Positions 7,663 through 16,760 of a DNA stretch of 64,000 bases are shown piece after piece. How positions within the stretch are numbered: the stretch's first letter is position 1; each line of letters opens with the position of its first letter. Origin of the DNA: Pseudobutyrivibrio ruminis HUN009. Lineage in GTDB: Bacteria; Bacillota; Clostridia; Lachnospirales; Lachnospiraceae. The DNA lies in contig NZ_JNLH01000001.1 of the NCBI RefSeq assembly GCF_000703005.1, forward strand, positions 957,501-1,021,500. The letters are read 5' to 3'. The notes below the pieces were generated by a model, which saw nothing but the letters and a program-made list of their open reading frames with translations, had not been told where the DNA came from and searched no databases. Both the position numbers and the translations under genes were made by a program.

Positions 7663-9684
7663 ATGGCAGAGCAGGATATTAATCAGTTACTTCAGGTTCG
7701 CCGTGAAAAGCTTTCTGCACTTCAGGAAGCTGGCAAGGATCCATTCCAAATCACAAAATTCGATCAGACTCATCACAGCGATGAAGTTCGCGCTCTTTAC
7801 GAGGAGCATGAGGCAAAGCTTTTAGCAGGTCGTCCAGCTGTTAACACAGATGGAATGGATGAGGAGGCTGCAAAGCAGGCCATTAATGATGATTACAACG
7901 AGCGTCGTGCTATCATGGATGCAGATCCAATTCACGTTAGCATTGCAGGTCGTATGATGTTTAAGCGTGTTATGGGTAAGGCAAGCTTCTGCAATATCCA
8001 GGACTTACAGAACAGCATTCAGGTTTATGTTGCTCGTGACGCAATCGGCGAAGATTCATATGCAGATTTCAAGAAGTCGGATATCGGTGATATCTACGGT
8101 GTTAAGGGATATGCATTCAGAACAAAGACAGGTGAGATTTCTATCCATGCTGAGGAAATGACTCTTCTTTCAAAGTCACTTCAGATTCTTCCAGAGAAGT
8201 TCCACGGTCTTACAGATACAGACACACGTTATCGTCAGCGTTATGTTGACCTTATCATGAACAAGGATTCAAAGGATGTATTTATTAAGCGTTCACTTAT
8301 GATGCGTGAAATCCGTAACTTCCTTGCGAACCGTGATTTCATGGAAGTTGAGACACCTATGCTTGTTGAAAACGCAGGTGGTGCAGCAGCTCGTCCATTC
8401 TTCACACACTACAATGCACTTGGCGAGGAGCGTAAGCTTCGTATCTCTCTTGAGCTTTACCTTAAGAGACTTATCGTTGGTGGTCTTGAGCGTGTATTCG
8501 AGATTGGCCGTGTATTTAGAAACGAGGGTGTTGATGCTCGTCACAACCCAGAGTTCACTCTTATGGAGCTTTACCAGGCATACACAGATTACGAAGGTAT
8601 GATGGAGCTCACAGAGAGCATGTTCAGATATCTTGCTGAAAAGGTTGTTGGTTCTACAAAGATTTCTTACAACGGAGTCGAAATCGACCTTGGCAAGCCA
8701 TTCGAAAGACTTACAATGACAGATGCTGTTAAGAAGTACGCAGGCATCGATTTTGATACAGTTGCAGACGATGAGGCTGCAAAGGCACTTGCTCGTGAGA
8801 AGGGTATCGAGTTTGAGGACCGTCACAAGAAGGGAGATATCCTTAATCTCTTCTTCGAGGAGTTCTGTGAGGAGAATCTTATCCAGCCTACATTTATTAT
8901 GGATCATCCAATCGAGATTTCTCCACTTACAAAGAAGAAGCCATCTGACCCTACAAAGGTAGAGCGTTTCGAGCTCTTCATCAACGGATGGGAGATGTGT
9001 AACGCATACTCAGAGCTTAACGATCCAATCGATCAGCGTGAGCGTTTCGCAGCACAGGATGCAAATGCAGAAGCTGGTGATGACGAAGCTGAGCACACAG
9101 ATGAGGACTTCCTTAACGCACTTGAAATTGGTATGCCACCTACAGGCGGTATCGGATACGGTCTCGACAGACTTTGCATGCTTCTTACAGATAGCGCTGC
9201 AATCCGTGACGTATTATTATTCCCTACTATGAAGTCACTTAACCCTGCAAAGCCACAGGCAACAGGCGTTGATAATGGATTCTTTGCTCCAAATTCTAGC
9301 ATCGATTTTTCAAACGTAAAGATTGAGCCACTTTTCGAGGAGCAGGTTGATTTCGAGACATTCTCAAAGAGTGATTTCAGAGCAGTAAAGGTAAAGGCTT
9401 GCCAGGCAGTACCAAAGTCAAAGAAGCTTCTTCAGTTCACACTTGATGACGGTACAGGCACAGATCGTACAATCCTTTCAGGAATTCATGCATTCTATGA
9501 GCCAGAGGAGCTTGTTGGAAAGACACTTGTAGCTATTACAAACCTTCCACCTAGAGCAATGATGGGCATTGAATCATGCGGTATGCTTCTTAGCGCTGTT
9601 AACAACCTTAAGGACAGCGAGGATGAGGAGCTTCATCTTCTCATGATTGATAACCACATCCCAGCTGGTGCTAAGTTATACTAA
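7663..9684 (+). CDS. lysS: Lysyl-tRNA synthetase (class II) with C-terminal tRNA-binding domain
   Basis: A 673-residue protein that charges tRNA-Lys. The N-terminal OB-fold anticodon domain spans about residues 75-190. The class II catalytic core follows with motif 1 (MEVETPMLV), motif 2 (EIGRVFRNEGVDARHNPEFT) and motif 3 (GGIGYGLDRLCMLLT). Standard LysS ends shortly after motif 3 at about 500 residues. Here about 110 extra residues (about 562-673) match the MetRS/EMAP-II/CsaA-type tRNA-binding OB domain (FSKSDFRAVKVKACQAVP, LPPRAMMGIESCGMLLSA). A roughly 30-residue acidic insertion lies before the OB fold. AAGGAG is at 7652-7657. Confidence 0.95.
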   Translation: MAEQDINQLLQVRREKLSALQEAGKDPFQITKFDQTHHSDEVRALYEEHEAKLLAGRPAVNTDGMDEEAAKQAINDDYNERRAIMDADPIHVSIAGRMMFKRVMGKASFCNIQDLQNSIQVYVARDAIGEDSYADFKKSDIGDIYGVKGYAFRTKTGEISIHAEEMTLLSKSLQILPEKFHGLTDTDTRYRQRYVDLIMNKDSKDVFIKRSLMMREIRNFLANRDFMEVETPMLVENAGGAAARPFFTHYNALGEERKLRISLELYLKRLIVGGLERVFEIGRVFRNEGVDARHNPEFTLMELYQAYTDYEGMMELTESMFRYLAEKVVGSTKISYNGVEIDLGKPFERLTMTDAVKKYAGIDFDTVADDEAAKALAREKGIEFEDRHKKGDILNLFFEEFCEENLIQPTFIMDHPIEISPLTKKKPSDPTKVERFELFINGWEMCNAYSELNDPIDQRERFAAQDANAEAGDDEAEHTDEDFLNALEIGMPPTGGIGYGLDRLCMLLTDSAAIRDVLLFPTMKSLNPAKPQATGVDNGFFAPNSSIDFSNVKIEPLFEEQVDFETFSKSDFRAVKVKACQAVPKSKKLLQFTLDDGTGTDRTILSGIHAFYEPEELVGKTLVAITNLPPRAMMGIESCGMLLSAVNNLKDSEDEELHLLMIDNHIPAGAKLY

Positions 9685-9695
9685 AATAAGCTTTT

Positions 9696-9734
9696 AAAAC
9701 CTTCTTGGATAGAAATATCCAGGGAGGTTTTTTT
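9696..9734 (+). terminator. Intrinsic terminator after lysS
   Basis: A stem of about 15 bp (from 9697, with two G-U pairs and a GAAA loop) is followed by seven T. The arm sequence is close to that of the terminator after the next gene. Confidence 0.92.
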
Positions 9735-9828
9735 GTTGCATGAAATTTTAGCATTTAAAGTTCTAAAGTTTAAAGTGCTAATGTATTGTATTTTCTGTGT
9801 TTATGAGCCCTAAAGACATAGAGAATCA

Positions 9829-9837
9829 TGGTATAAT
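9829..9837 (+). promoter_or_regulatory. Extended -10 promoter for the YjeM-like permease
   Basis: TGG followed by TATAAT (9832-9837) forms an extended -10 element. No convincing -35 box is present at 16-18 bp. The leader would be about 54 nt. Confidence 0.55.
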
Positions 9838-9897
9838 CGAGGACGCTGCGTGTATAAGAAAATTAAATAAAGAATATATTTTATAAAGGAAGTAGTA

Positions 9898-11451
9898 ATG
9901 AAAGAAGAAAAGAAATTAGGGCTCATGGCCCTCATACTGATGATCTTTACATCAGTATACGGATTTAACAATATCCCACGTTCTTATTACTTGATGGGAT
10001 ATGCAGCAATTCCTTGGTTTGTAATTGCTGGTATTTTATTCTTTATACCATTTGCATTTATGGTAGCAGAGTTTGGTTCTGCATTTAAGGATGAGACAGG
10101 TGGTATGTATTCTTGGATGTGCAAGTCAGTAGGTCCTAAGTATGCATTCATTGGAACATTCATGTGGTACACATCATATGTACTTTGGATGGTAAATGTT
10201 TCATCAGGTATCTGGGTACCTGTATCAAACCTTATTTTTGGTGAAGATTGTACATCAAGCTGGTCTTTCTTTGGTTCAGAAATCCTTTCTGGCTCAAGAC
10301 TTCTTGGTATCATGGCAATCATCTTCTTTATCTTTATCACATACTTTGATTCAAAGGGTATTGATAAGATTAGCAAGGTTACATCAATTGGTGGTACAGC
10401 AGTTCTTGTAATCAACATTATGGTAGTAGTTGGTTCAATCGTTATGATTATCGCTCGTCGCGGACAGCTTGAGCAGCCATTCCTTGGCACAGAGTCATTG
10501 ATGGTTCCTCTTAACGCAGCTTACCAGGGCAGCCCTATCATGATTTTATCATTTATTGTATATGCACTTTTCGCTTACGGCGGAATCGAAGCAGTTGGTG
10601 GTCTTGTTGATAAGACAGAGAACCCAAAGAAGAACTTCCCTAAGGGAATCGTAACAGCAGCTATGGTAATCGTAGTTGGTTATGCACTTCTTATCATGCT
10701 TGTAGGTTCATTTACAAACTACAGCGAAATCCTTGGCTCAGACAATATTACACTTGGAAATGTTTCATATGTTATCATGTCAAACTTTGCAGCAGCATTT
10801 GGTAAGGCATTTGGTGCTTCAGCTGCTACACAGGTTGCTCTTGCTCACGGATTCGCTAGAGTATATGCACTTATTATGCTTCTTGCACTTATGGGTGCTA
10901 TGTTTACACTTGTATATTCACCACTTAAGCAGATTATCGACGGAACTCCAAAGGAGCTTTGGCCAGGTAAGATGGGTGAGATTGCAGAAGACGGTATGCC
11001 AAAGAACGCTATGTGGATTCAGTGTGCAATCGTTTGTATCATGGTTCTTTTAGTTTCATTTGGTGGCGATACAATGCAGCAGTTCTTCGTTATCCTTACA
11101 GCAATGGTAAACGTTGGTATGACAGTACCATACATGTTTATTTCATTTGCATTCCCTAAGTTTAAGAAGATGAAGAACATCGACAGAAGCTTCGAAGTAT
11201 TCAAGACACAGAAGTCTGCAAATTTCTGGGGCTATGTTGTAACACTTACACTTTTCTTTGCAAATGCATTTGCTATTATTCAGCCAGCTCTTGATGGCGA
11301 TATCAAGACAACATTCTGGTCATTAAGTGGTCCTGTAATCTTTGGATTAGCAGCATGGATCATTTACACACGTTATGAAAAGAGATTAGCAGCAGGTGAA
11401 TTCAATAAAGAAAACGCTGATGATGTTAAAGAAAACGTTGTAACAGAATAA
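9898..11451 (+). CDS. yjeM: APC-superfamily amino-acid permease, YjeM-like
   Basis: A 517-residue integral membrane protein with about 12 transmembrane helices. The N-terminus MIFTSVYGFNNIPRSYYLMG and FAFMVAEFGSAF, then TGGMYSWM, match the YjeM branch of the glutamate/GABA antiporter family as I recall it. Family knowledge: APC members move amino acids by exchange or proton symport; the substrate of YjeM is not established. It has AAAGGA 8 bases before the ATG, an extended -10 promoter and a terminator, so it forms a single-gene unit. No decarboxylase partner lies nearby that would suggest acid resistance. Confidence 0.8.
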   Translation: MKEEKKLGLMALILMIFTSVYGFNNIPRSYYLMGYAAIPWFVIAGILFFIPFAFMVAEFGSAFKDETGGMYSWMCKSVGPKYAFIGTFMWYTSYVLWMVNVSSGIWVPVSNLIFGEDCTSSWSFFGSEILSGSRLLGIMAIIFFIFITYFDSKGIDKISKVTSIGGTAVLVINIMVVVGSIVMIIARRGQLEQPFLGTESLMVPLNAAYQGSPIMILSFIVYALFAYGGIEAVGGLVDKTENPKKNFPKGIVTAAMVIVVGYALLIMLVGSFTNYSEILGSDNITLGNVSYVIMSNFAAAFGKAFGASAATQVALAHGFARVYALIMLLALMGAMFTLVYSPLKQIIDGTPKELWPGKMGEIAEDGMPKNAMWIQCAIVCIMVLLVSFGGDTMQQFFVILTAMVNVGMTVPYMFISFAFPKFKKMKNIDRSFEVFKTQKSANFWGYVVTLTLFFANAFAIIQPALDGDIKTTFWSLSGPVIFGLAAWIIYTRYEKRLAAGEFNKENADDVKENVVTE

Positions 11452-11465
11452 TTAATTTAGGCTAT

Positions 11466-11504
11466 AATACCTTCTTGGAATGATATTTCAGGAAGGTATT
11501 TTTT
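11466..11504 (+). terminator. Intrinsic terminator after the YjeM-like gene
   Basis: Arms AATACCTTC and GAAGGTATT extend inward to about 15 bp and are followed by a T tract. Confidence 0.9.
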
Positions 11505-11567
11505 ATTGTTATAAAAGGCTATTAATGAACATTTATGTGAAAAAAGCGTAACAAACTGTGAACCTTG

Positions 11568-11596
11568 TTGAAAATAAATGAAAATCAATATATTCT
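11568..11596 (+). promoter_or_regulatory. Probable promoter of the methyl-accepting protein gene
   Basis: TTGAAA (11568-11573) and TATTCT (11591-11596) are spaced by 17 bp. Both boxes are near-consensus. No flagellar sigma-28 motif was seen. Confidence 0.5.
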
Positions 11597-11625
11597 CTTA
11601 ATTATAAGGGATAGGAGGACTATTT

Positions 11626-13101
11626 ATGGATTTGAAGGAAAGACACATATATGAAAGTAACAAGCTAGGATTTAAGTTGGCATGTATTATTCAAGTGTTC
11701 GAATTGGCTGCCACCATTCTCTATAGTGATCAGCGAGTGGGATTTTCATTTGTAAATACCACAACTATGTCTATCATACAGATTATAATGTTTATTTGCT
11801 CAATCTATGCATACTTGCGATATAGTCATAGAACCAGAGGCAGATATTTGATGTTAGGCTCAATGCTCATTGGATACGCTGTATTGATGGCAGGAAGTGT
11901 TCATGTCACATACATGTGGGCATTCGGACCATCATTTATTATTCTTTCCCTTTTATTTAATGATGTAAAACTGACTATAGCTACATCAATAATTACAGCA
12001 GTAATTAATTTGTTATATATCCCATTGTTTTATATGTTTTCTGTAGAAGTGGCAGACAGACATTTTGCAGTCATGACAGATACTATATTCATGGTATTAC
12101 TTTCTCTTATGGGTATATTCTATGTGCGCCTTAATTCTAATCAGAATAAAGAGACAATGGATGAGATAGAAGAAAATATCAGACTACAGGAAGAAAGCTC
12201 TGAGCTTATAAAAGATACAGGTATCACAATTGCCAAAAAGCTTGAAGATGCTAATGATGCAATGGAAGCTTTGGCATCAAAGGTTAGCTCAAGTGCAGAA
12301 GCAGCACAGCAGATTAGCGAGTCTGTAAACCTTACAGCAGAGGCTATTCAGACTCAAACAGAGATGAACTCTAATATCACAGATTCACTAGAAGAAATTG
12401 CACATCAGGCTAGAGCTATGAGACGCAACTCAGATGAAGTATCTGAGAATATTAGTGACGGTAATGCCCTCATTGAAGAGCTTCGAGCTAAATCAGACGA
12501 GGCATCTACTATTAACGCTGAGACAGCCACAATGACAAGCGAGCTTCAGGAATCAGCCGTAACTGTAAAAGATATTGTTGGTACAATTCTTGATATCTCT
12601 GGCCAGACAAACCTTCTTGCGCTTAACGCTTCTATTGAGGCTGCTAGAGCAGGTGAAGCTGGCAAGGGCTTTGCAGTAGTAGCAGACGAAATCCGTGCCC
12701 TTTCAGAACATACAAAGGAATCGGCAGAGCAGATTTCATCAACAATAGACGAATTAATCCAGCGTGTAAATACAGCATCTACAAACATGCAAAAGAGCGT
12801 GGACTCAGCAAATCAGCAGGGTGAAATGATTGCAGAAACTGGAGAGAAATTTGAAATCATCCTTGAGAAAATCACAGATCTTGCTCGCCGCGTAGCAATG
12901 ATTTCCGACAACGTAGATGGCTGTGTAGATGCTAATAGCAAGGTAATGGATGCCATCAGCAACCTATCTGCAACATCCCAGGAAGTTGCTGCATCTTCAG
13001 AATCTAGCATCACTCTTAATCAAGATTGTGAAGCTGACATGGAAAGCACCAAAGAAATTCTCCATGACATCCTCACAATCTCTCGAAGCAGCATGAATTA
13101 A
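11626..13101 (+). CDS. Methyl-accepting chemotaxis protein with membrane-embedded sensor
   Basis: A 491-residue chemoreceptor. The first about 170 residues form roughly six hydrophobic helices with no extracellular ligand domain, so sensing is probably in or at the membrane. After this comes a coiled-coil region with methylation-helix character, and the highly conserved signalling tip ISGQTNLLALNASIEAARAG with GFAVVADEIRALSE at about residues 325-370. Family knowledge: the tip binds CheA/CheW and controls flagellar direction. No HAMP domain is evident. AGGAGG at 11613-11618 supports the start. It is a single-gene unit; no che genes are near. Confidence 0.9.
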   Translation: MDLKERHIYESNKLGFKLACIIQVFELAATILYSDQRVGFSFVNTTTMSIIQIIMFICSIYAYLRYSHRTRGRYLMLGSMLIGYAVLMAGSVHVTYMWAFGPSFIILSLLFNDVKLTIATSIITAVINLLYIPLFYMFSVEVADRHFAVMTDTIFMVLLSLMGIFYVRLNSNQNKETMDEIEENIRLQEESSELIKDTGITIAKKLEDANDAMEALASKVSSSAEAAQQISESVNLTAEAIQTQTEMNSNITDSLEEIAHQARAMRRNSDEVSENISDGNALIEELRAKSDEASTINAETATMTSELQESAVTVKDIVGTILDISGQTNLLALNASIEAARAGEAGKGFAVVADEIRALSEHTKESAEQISSTIDELIQRVNTASTNMQKSVDSANQQGEMIAETGEKFEIILEKITDLARRVAMISDNVDGCVDANSKVMDAISNLSATSQEVAASSESSITLNQDCEADMESTKEILHDILTISRSSMN

Positions 13102-13127
13102 AGGAATGAATGAGTATAGATAAAAAT

Positions 13128-13162
13128 GAGAGACTAACATTTGTTTAGTCTCTTATTTTTTT
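13128..13162 (+). terminator. Intrinsic terminator after the methyl-accepting protein gene
   Basis: Stem GAGACTAA (13130-13137) pairs with TTAGTCTC (13145-13152), followed by a T-rich tract. Confidence 0.85.
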
Positions 13163-13165
13163 GCA

Positions 13166-13194
13166 TGGACATTGGTTGAAAATAGGCATATAAT
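13166..13194 (+). promoter_or_regulatory. Promoter of the aminotransferase gene
   Basis: TGGACA (13166-13171, five of six) and TATAAT (13189-13194) are spaced by 17 bp. Confidence 0.7.
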
Positions 13195-13238
13195 ACAAAG
13201 TAATTTAACGATTTAAAGCGACAGAGAGGGTGAGAAGA

Positions 13239-14429
13239 ATGGTTATTTCGAAGAACATGGAAGCGCTTGTAGCAGGCAGTTCTACAATCAGAAAATTATT
13301 TGAAGAGGGGTTACAGCTTGCGGCTGAAGTTGGTGCAGAGAATGTGTACGATTTCAGCTTGGGAAATCCAGCTGCACCTGTGCCTGAGAAGGTTACTCAG
13401 TCTATTAAGGATATATTAGCTGAGAATCCTGATGCATATGTTCACGGATATATGAAGAATGCAGGATTTGATGAGGTTAGATCAAACGTTGCAAACAACT
13501 TAAATAAAAAGTTTGATATGGGCTATGGGCCAGAAGATATCGTTATGACTGTAGGTGCTGCTGGAGCCATGAATTGCGTGTTCAGAGCCCTTTTAGGATA
13601 TGAGGATGAAGTAATTGCATTCGCTCCTTATTTTGGTGAATATAGAAGCTATGTGGCAAACTATGGCGGTATCTTGAAGGTTGTACCAGCAAAGCTTGAC
13701 GATTTCGATTTGAATTTGGATGAGCTTGATGCACTTATCAACGAGAAAACAAAGTGTGTCATTGTAAACAATCCAAATAATCCATCAGGAAAGGTTTATC
13801 CTGCAGCTACACTTCAGAAGCTAGCAGATATTTTGGAGAAGGCTGAAAAGAGAGTGGGGCATCCAATTTATGTAATCGCAGATGAGCCATATAGAGAGCT
13901 TGTATACGATGGAGATGAAGTGCCTTACATTCCTTCTATCATCAAGAATAGCATTTATATGTATTCATTCAGCAAGACTCTTTCCCTTCCAGGAGAGCGA
14001 ATTGGCTATATGGCTCTTTCTAAGAGAATGGATTACTACGAGGAAATGATTGGTGCCATGGTTGTAGCCAATAGATGCTTGGGATATATTAACGCTCCAT
14101 CTCTATTCCAGCTTGTAGTATCAAGATGCCTTGATGTAGATGTAGATTTAGATTTCTATGACAAGAATAGAAAGCTTTTATACGGCAAGCTTACAGATCT
14201 TGGCTTTGAAGTTGTTAAGCCTCAGGGAGCATTTTATTTACTTGTAAAATCTCCATATGAAAATGAGGAAGAGTTTGTAAAAGCAGCTAAGAAAAACCAC
14301 ATAATCTTAGTTTCTACTAAGACATTTGGTTGTCCTGGATATGTACGTATTGCATATTGTGTGGATTACAAAATGATAGAACGCTCTTTGCCAGCCTTTG
14401 AACAACTGGCAAAGGATTGCGGTCTTTAG
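13239..14429 (+). CDS. Class I/II PLP-dependent aminotransferase
   Basis: A 396-residue fold-type I aminotransferase of the aspartate aminotransferase group. Visible features are the N-terminal DFSLGNPAAPVPEKV, the cofactor-ring motif NNPNNPSGKVYP, the Asp-x-x-Tyr region IADEPYRELVYDG and the Schiff-base Lys in SFSKTLSLPGERIGY. Near the C-terminus, VRIAYCVD carries the Arg expected to bind the substrate carboxylate. The amino-acid substrate is not clear. ATG 13239 was chosen over an in-frame GTG at 13230 because GAGGGTG lies 7-8 bases upstream. It ends head-on with the LysR gene: the two stop codons overlap. It could supply 2-oxoacids to the oxidoreductase operon nearby, which is an inference. 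Confidence 0.85.
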   Translation: MVISKNMEALVAGSSTIRKLFEEGLQLAAEVGAENVYDFSLGNPAAPVPEKVTQSIKDILAENPDAYVHGYMKNAGFDEVRSNVANNLNKKFDMGYGPEDIVMTVGAAGAMNCVFRALLGYEDEVIAFAPYFGEYRSYVANYGGILKVVPAKLDDFDLNLDELDALINEKTKCVIVNNPNNPSGKVYPAATLQKLADILEKAEKRVGHPIYVIADEPYRELVYDGDEVPYIPSIIKNSIYMYSFSKTLSLPGERIGYMALSKRMDYYEEMIGAMVVANRCLGYINAPSLFQLVVSRCLDVDVDLDFYDKNRKLLYGKLTDLGFEVVKPQGAFYLLVKSPYENEEEFVKAAKKNHIILVSTKTFGCPGYVRIAYCVDYKMIERSLPAFEQLAKDCGL

Positions 14430-15301
14430 TCGATAGATTTGAAATGCTCGTTAATCTTTTTGTAGAGCATATCAATTGAAGACGAAATAGTGTTACGCTT
14501 CCAAGCGATAGAGATTGGAAGATGATCATTGAGATTGAAATAATGGATTCCTGGGTGGTGGATTCCCTGGTACCAACCATCCAGGACTGCCACTCCAAGT
14601 CCATTTTCTACAGAGGCAAACACCGTATTGATGTTTGGAACTGCAGTAAATCTTGGGACAAAACCATAAGGTCTAAATAATAATTCAATGTCCTGACACA
14701 GCTCGCCAACACGTGGGTCGTCAATCATATAGAAAGTATATGAGGCGAAATCGGCAGCTGTTTTTATTTTGTCAAAATCTGGTAAAAGTTCAGAGTATAC
14801 CACGATACGAGGTATGCTTGTGAACTTGTATCTTACCAAATCTGCTCTTCCCTCGACATAATCAGACGAAGTAATAATAGCATCTAAATGCTTGTCCTCA
14901 AGGGCCTGAAGAAGGTCTCTAAAGCCAAGACATTCAAATGAAATCATAAAGTCTGGATCCTCACTACGGCATTCGTTAACAACCTTTGGAAGAAAGCTTG
15001 AAACATTCCAACCGATGTTGTATCCCAAGCGGATATGGTTGGTGGTGTTGGCAAGCATCTTGCGGATGTTGTGTAGCTCAGCGAAATAGCGCTGGAAGAA
15101 ATTGAAATAAAGAGTTCCTTCATCAGAAAGAGAGATGTGTCTGCTGTTTTCTCTGATGAAAAGATCTACTCCAAGTTCTTCTTCCAAGGCAGAAATATAT
15201 CTGCTGACAGCTGGCTGAGGAAGATATAAATTTTGGGCAGCTTTTGTAAAGCTTAAATGTTTTGCTGTTTGTAAAAAACATTCTATCTGTTTATCATTCA
15301 T
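14426..15301 (-). CDS. LysR family transcriptional regulator
   Basis: A 291-residue LysR-type regulator. The N-terminal winged helix-turn-helix (about 1-60) reads FLQTAKHLSFTKAAQNLYLP followed by QPAVSRYISALEEELGVDLF. The rest is a two-lobed effector-binding domain (about 88-285). It lies downstream of the LVIVD-repeat gene on the same strand and converges on the aminotransferase. Its likely targets are the LVIVD gene and the divergent 2-oxoacid operon, whose shared intergenic region has repeated ATCAAT/ATTGAT half-sites. A TATAAT is so close to the ATG that the mRNA may be nearly leaderless. Confidence 0.9.
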   Translation of the reverse strand: MNDKQIECFLQTAKHLSFTKAAQNLYLPQPAVSRYISALEEELGVDLFIRENSRHISLSDEGTLYFNFFQRYFAELHNIRKMLANTTNHIRLGYNIGWNVSSFLPKVVNECRSEDPDFMISFECLGFRDLLQALEDKHLDAIITSSDYVEGRADLVRYKFTSIPRIVVYSELLPDFDKIKTAADFASYTFYMIDDPRVGELCQDIELLFRPYGFVPRFTAVPNINTVFASVENGLGVAVLDGWYQGIHHPGIHYFNLNDHLPISIAWKRNTISSSIDMLYKKINEHFKSID

Positions 15302-15308
15302 GCCACCT

Positions 15309-15314
15309 ATTATA
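15309..15314 (-). promoter_or_regulatory. -10 box just before the LysR gene
   Basis: TATAAT on the minus strand ends 8 bases before the ATG, so a start at the usual distance would fall at or within a few bases of the start codon. AGGTGG lies only one base from the ATG, which is too close for a normal ribosome site. Confidence 0.4.
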
Positions 15315-15316
15315 GC

Positions 15317-15353
15317 AAAAAAATAACAGCTGTCACGTGGGCAACTGTTATTT
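15317..15353 (-). terminator. Intrinsic terminator after the LVIVD-repeat gene (minus strand)
   Basis: Arms 15321-15329 and 15345-15353 pair over 9 bp, with further inner pairing, and are followed by a run of T on the minus strand (15323 down to 15317). It lies between the two minus-strand genes. Confidence 0.8.
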
Positions 15354-15386
15354 ATATATGGAGAATTTAAAATTAGTAGAAATAAC

Positions 15387-16760
15387 CTATACTAAACATT
15401 TAAGGATATAAACGCCATCATGCATTGCGTTCATGTAGATGTATCCTCTGTCATCAACAACCAAATCCTCAGCTGTGCCAAGAGGCTTGTTAGGCATCTT
15501 TACATCGAAGCAAAGCTTCTCTGGGTTTGGTGGGATGAAGTAAGCGATTTCCTTTGGTACGTATGGATCAGAGATATCGTATACACGAAGTCCTGCATGG
15601 AAGTAGCAGTCATAAGCTCTGTCACTTCTGTCTTCAAGCCAAGGCTTGCCAGTCATTGGCTCGTGAAGGTTGTGTGGACCAAAGGAAGTAGGATAACCAT
15701 ATCCTAAATCATTAAAGTTTTTATATGGGAAGTCCTCTGGAACCTCAGGATAAGGAAGTACTGAAATAAGTACTGGATCCTCAGGATTAGAGATATCAAA
15801 CATCTCAATACCGCACATAGCCTGTACGCCGAATTTATCAAAATCATTTTTGTTATAAGTCCACTGACGCTCGCCTTCCTGCATACCAATAGCATACTTT
15901 GTGCCGTGGATAGGCATGAATGTGTGGCAAAGTGCGCCTCCAAACTTTGTAGCGAAAGGTGGAGTCATTTTAGCTTCACCGATTACCTGTGGCCATTCTG
16001 GATTTGAAACATCAAGAATCTTGAATCCGGCACCAGCGCAACTAAGGTAAGCTGTATCGCCATCAACATATGGGAAATGTACGAAACCAGGGTAAGTGTT
16101 GTAGCCCTGCCATCCATTCCATTCTTTTTCTCTAGTCTTCTTGGTCTGATTACCGAAGAACTGACCAGGATTCCACCAACGACCAACTTCATGTGGGTTT
16201 GTTGGGTCTGAAATATCTACGATTCTGTAGATGAAATCCTTAAATCCAACTGCTGTAGCAGAAAGATGTAAATATTTGCCACCGTTATATGTGAAACGAT
16301 GAACACCGGCACCTGGGTTACCCTCATCACCTGTTGACCAGAATGAAAGCTTCTTAGGATGCTCAGGGTCTTCCTTAAGAGAGAAGATATGTACTCCGCC
16401 TGGAGCAGGAGTGTACTTCTCTGGAGCAGGTCCATGAAGGAACTCAAGACAGTTACCATTTGAAACAATCATGAGATCATCTGCAATCTGAACCTTTGGT
16501 GTGGACATGTAAGGGTAAACCTCTGGATCCATAACAGGCATGTACTGTACATGACGTGGATTTGCAGGGTCTGTTACATCAATAATTTCAACACCATATC
16601 CGTAGAAGCAGCCGCCGTAAAGATAATACTTGCCGTCAGCTGTTTTATATAACTGTGACTGGAATAAGTAATGATTGTCAGCATCGTGATATGCGACAAC
16701 TTCCATGTTCTTTATGTAGCCTTCGTTTCCTGGGCTTTTAGCATAAAACTTTTCGCTCAT
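15387..16760 (-). CDS. LVIVD-repeat beta-propeller protein
   Basis: A 457-residue protein with at least five copies of an LVIVD-type repeat ending in a D-(V/I)-(T/S)-(D/N)-P motif: IIDVTDPANPRHV, IVDISDPTNPHEVGRW, ILDVSNPEWPQVIGEA, MFDISNPEDPVLI and VYDISDPYVPKEIAYF. This predicts a beta-propeller. It has no signal peptide or membrane helix, so it is probably cytoplasmic. LVIVD proteins have no settled biochemical function. It is divergent from the unknown gene at 17091, which suggests a shared pathway and regulation with the 2-oxoacid operon. A minus-strand AAGGAGG lies before the ATG. Confidence 0.75.
   Translation of the reverse strand: MSEKFYAKSPGNEGYIKNMEVVAYHDADNHYLFQSQLYKTADGKYYLYGGCFYGYGVEIIDVTDPANPRHVQYMPVMDPEVYPYMSTPKVQIADDLMIVSNGNCLEFLHGPAPEKYTPAPGGVHIFSLKEDPEHPKKLSFWSTGDEGNPGAGVHRFTYNGGKYLHLSATAVGFKDFIYRIVDISDPTNPHEVGRWWNPGQFFGNQTKKTREKEWNGWQGYNTYPGFVHFPYVDGDTAYLSCAGAGFKILDVSNPEWPQVIGEAKMTPPFATKFGGALCHTFMPIHGTKYAIGMQEGERQWTYNKNDFDKFGVQAMCGIEMFDISNPEDPVLISVLPYPEVPEDFPYKNFNDLGYGYPTSFGPHNLHEPMTGKPWLEDRSDRAYDCYFHAGLRVYDISDPYVPKEIAYFIPPNPEKLCFDVKMPNKPLGTAEDLVVDDRGYIYMNAMHDGVYILKCLV

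Noticed and set aside
8293..8907. A 204-codon minus-strand frame inside lysS
   Set aside because: Cys/Leu/Val-rich translation typical of the reverse strand of a strongly coding gene; no start signals and lysS motifs are intact.
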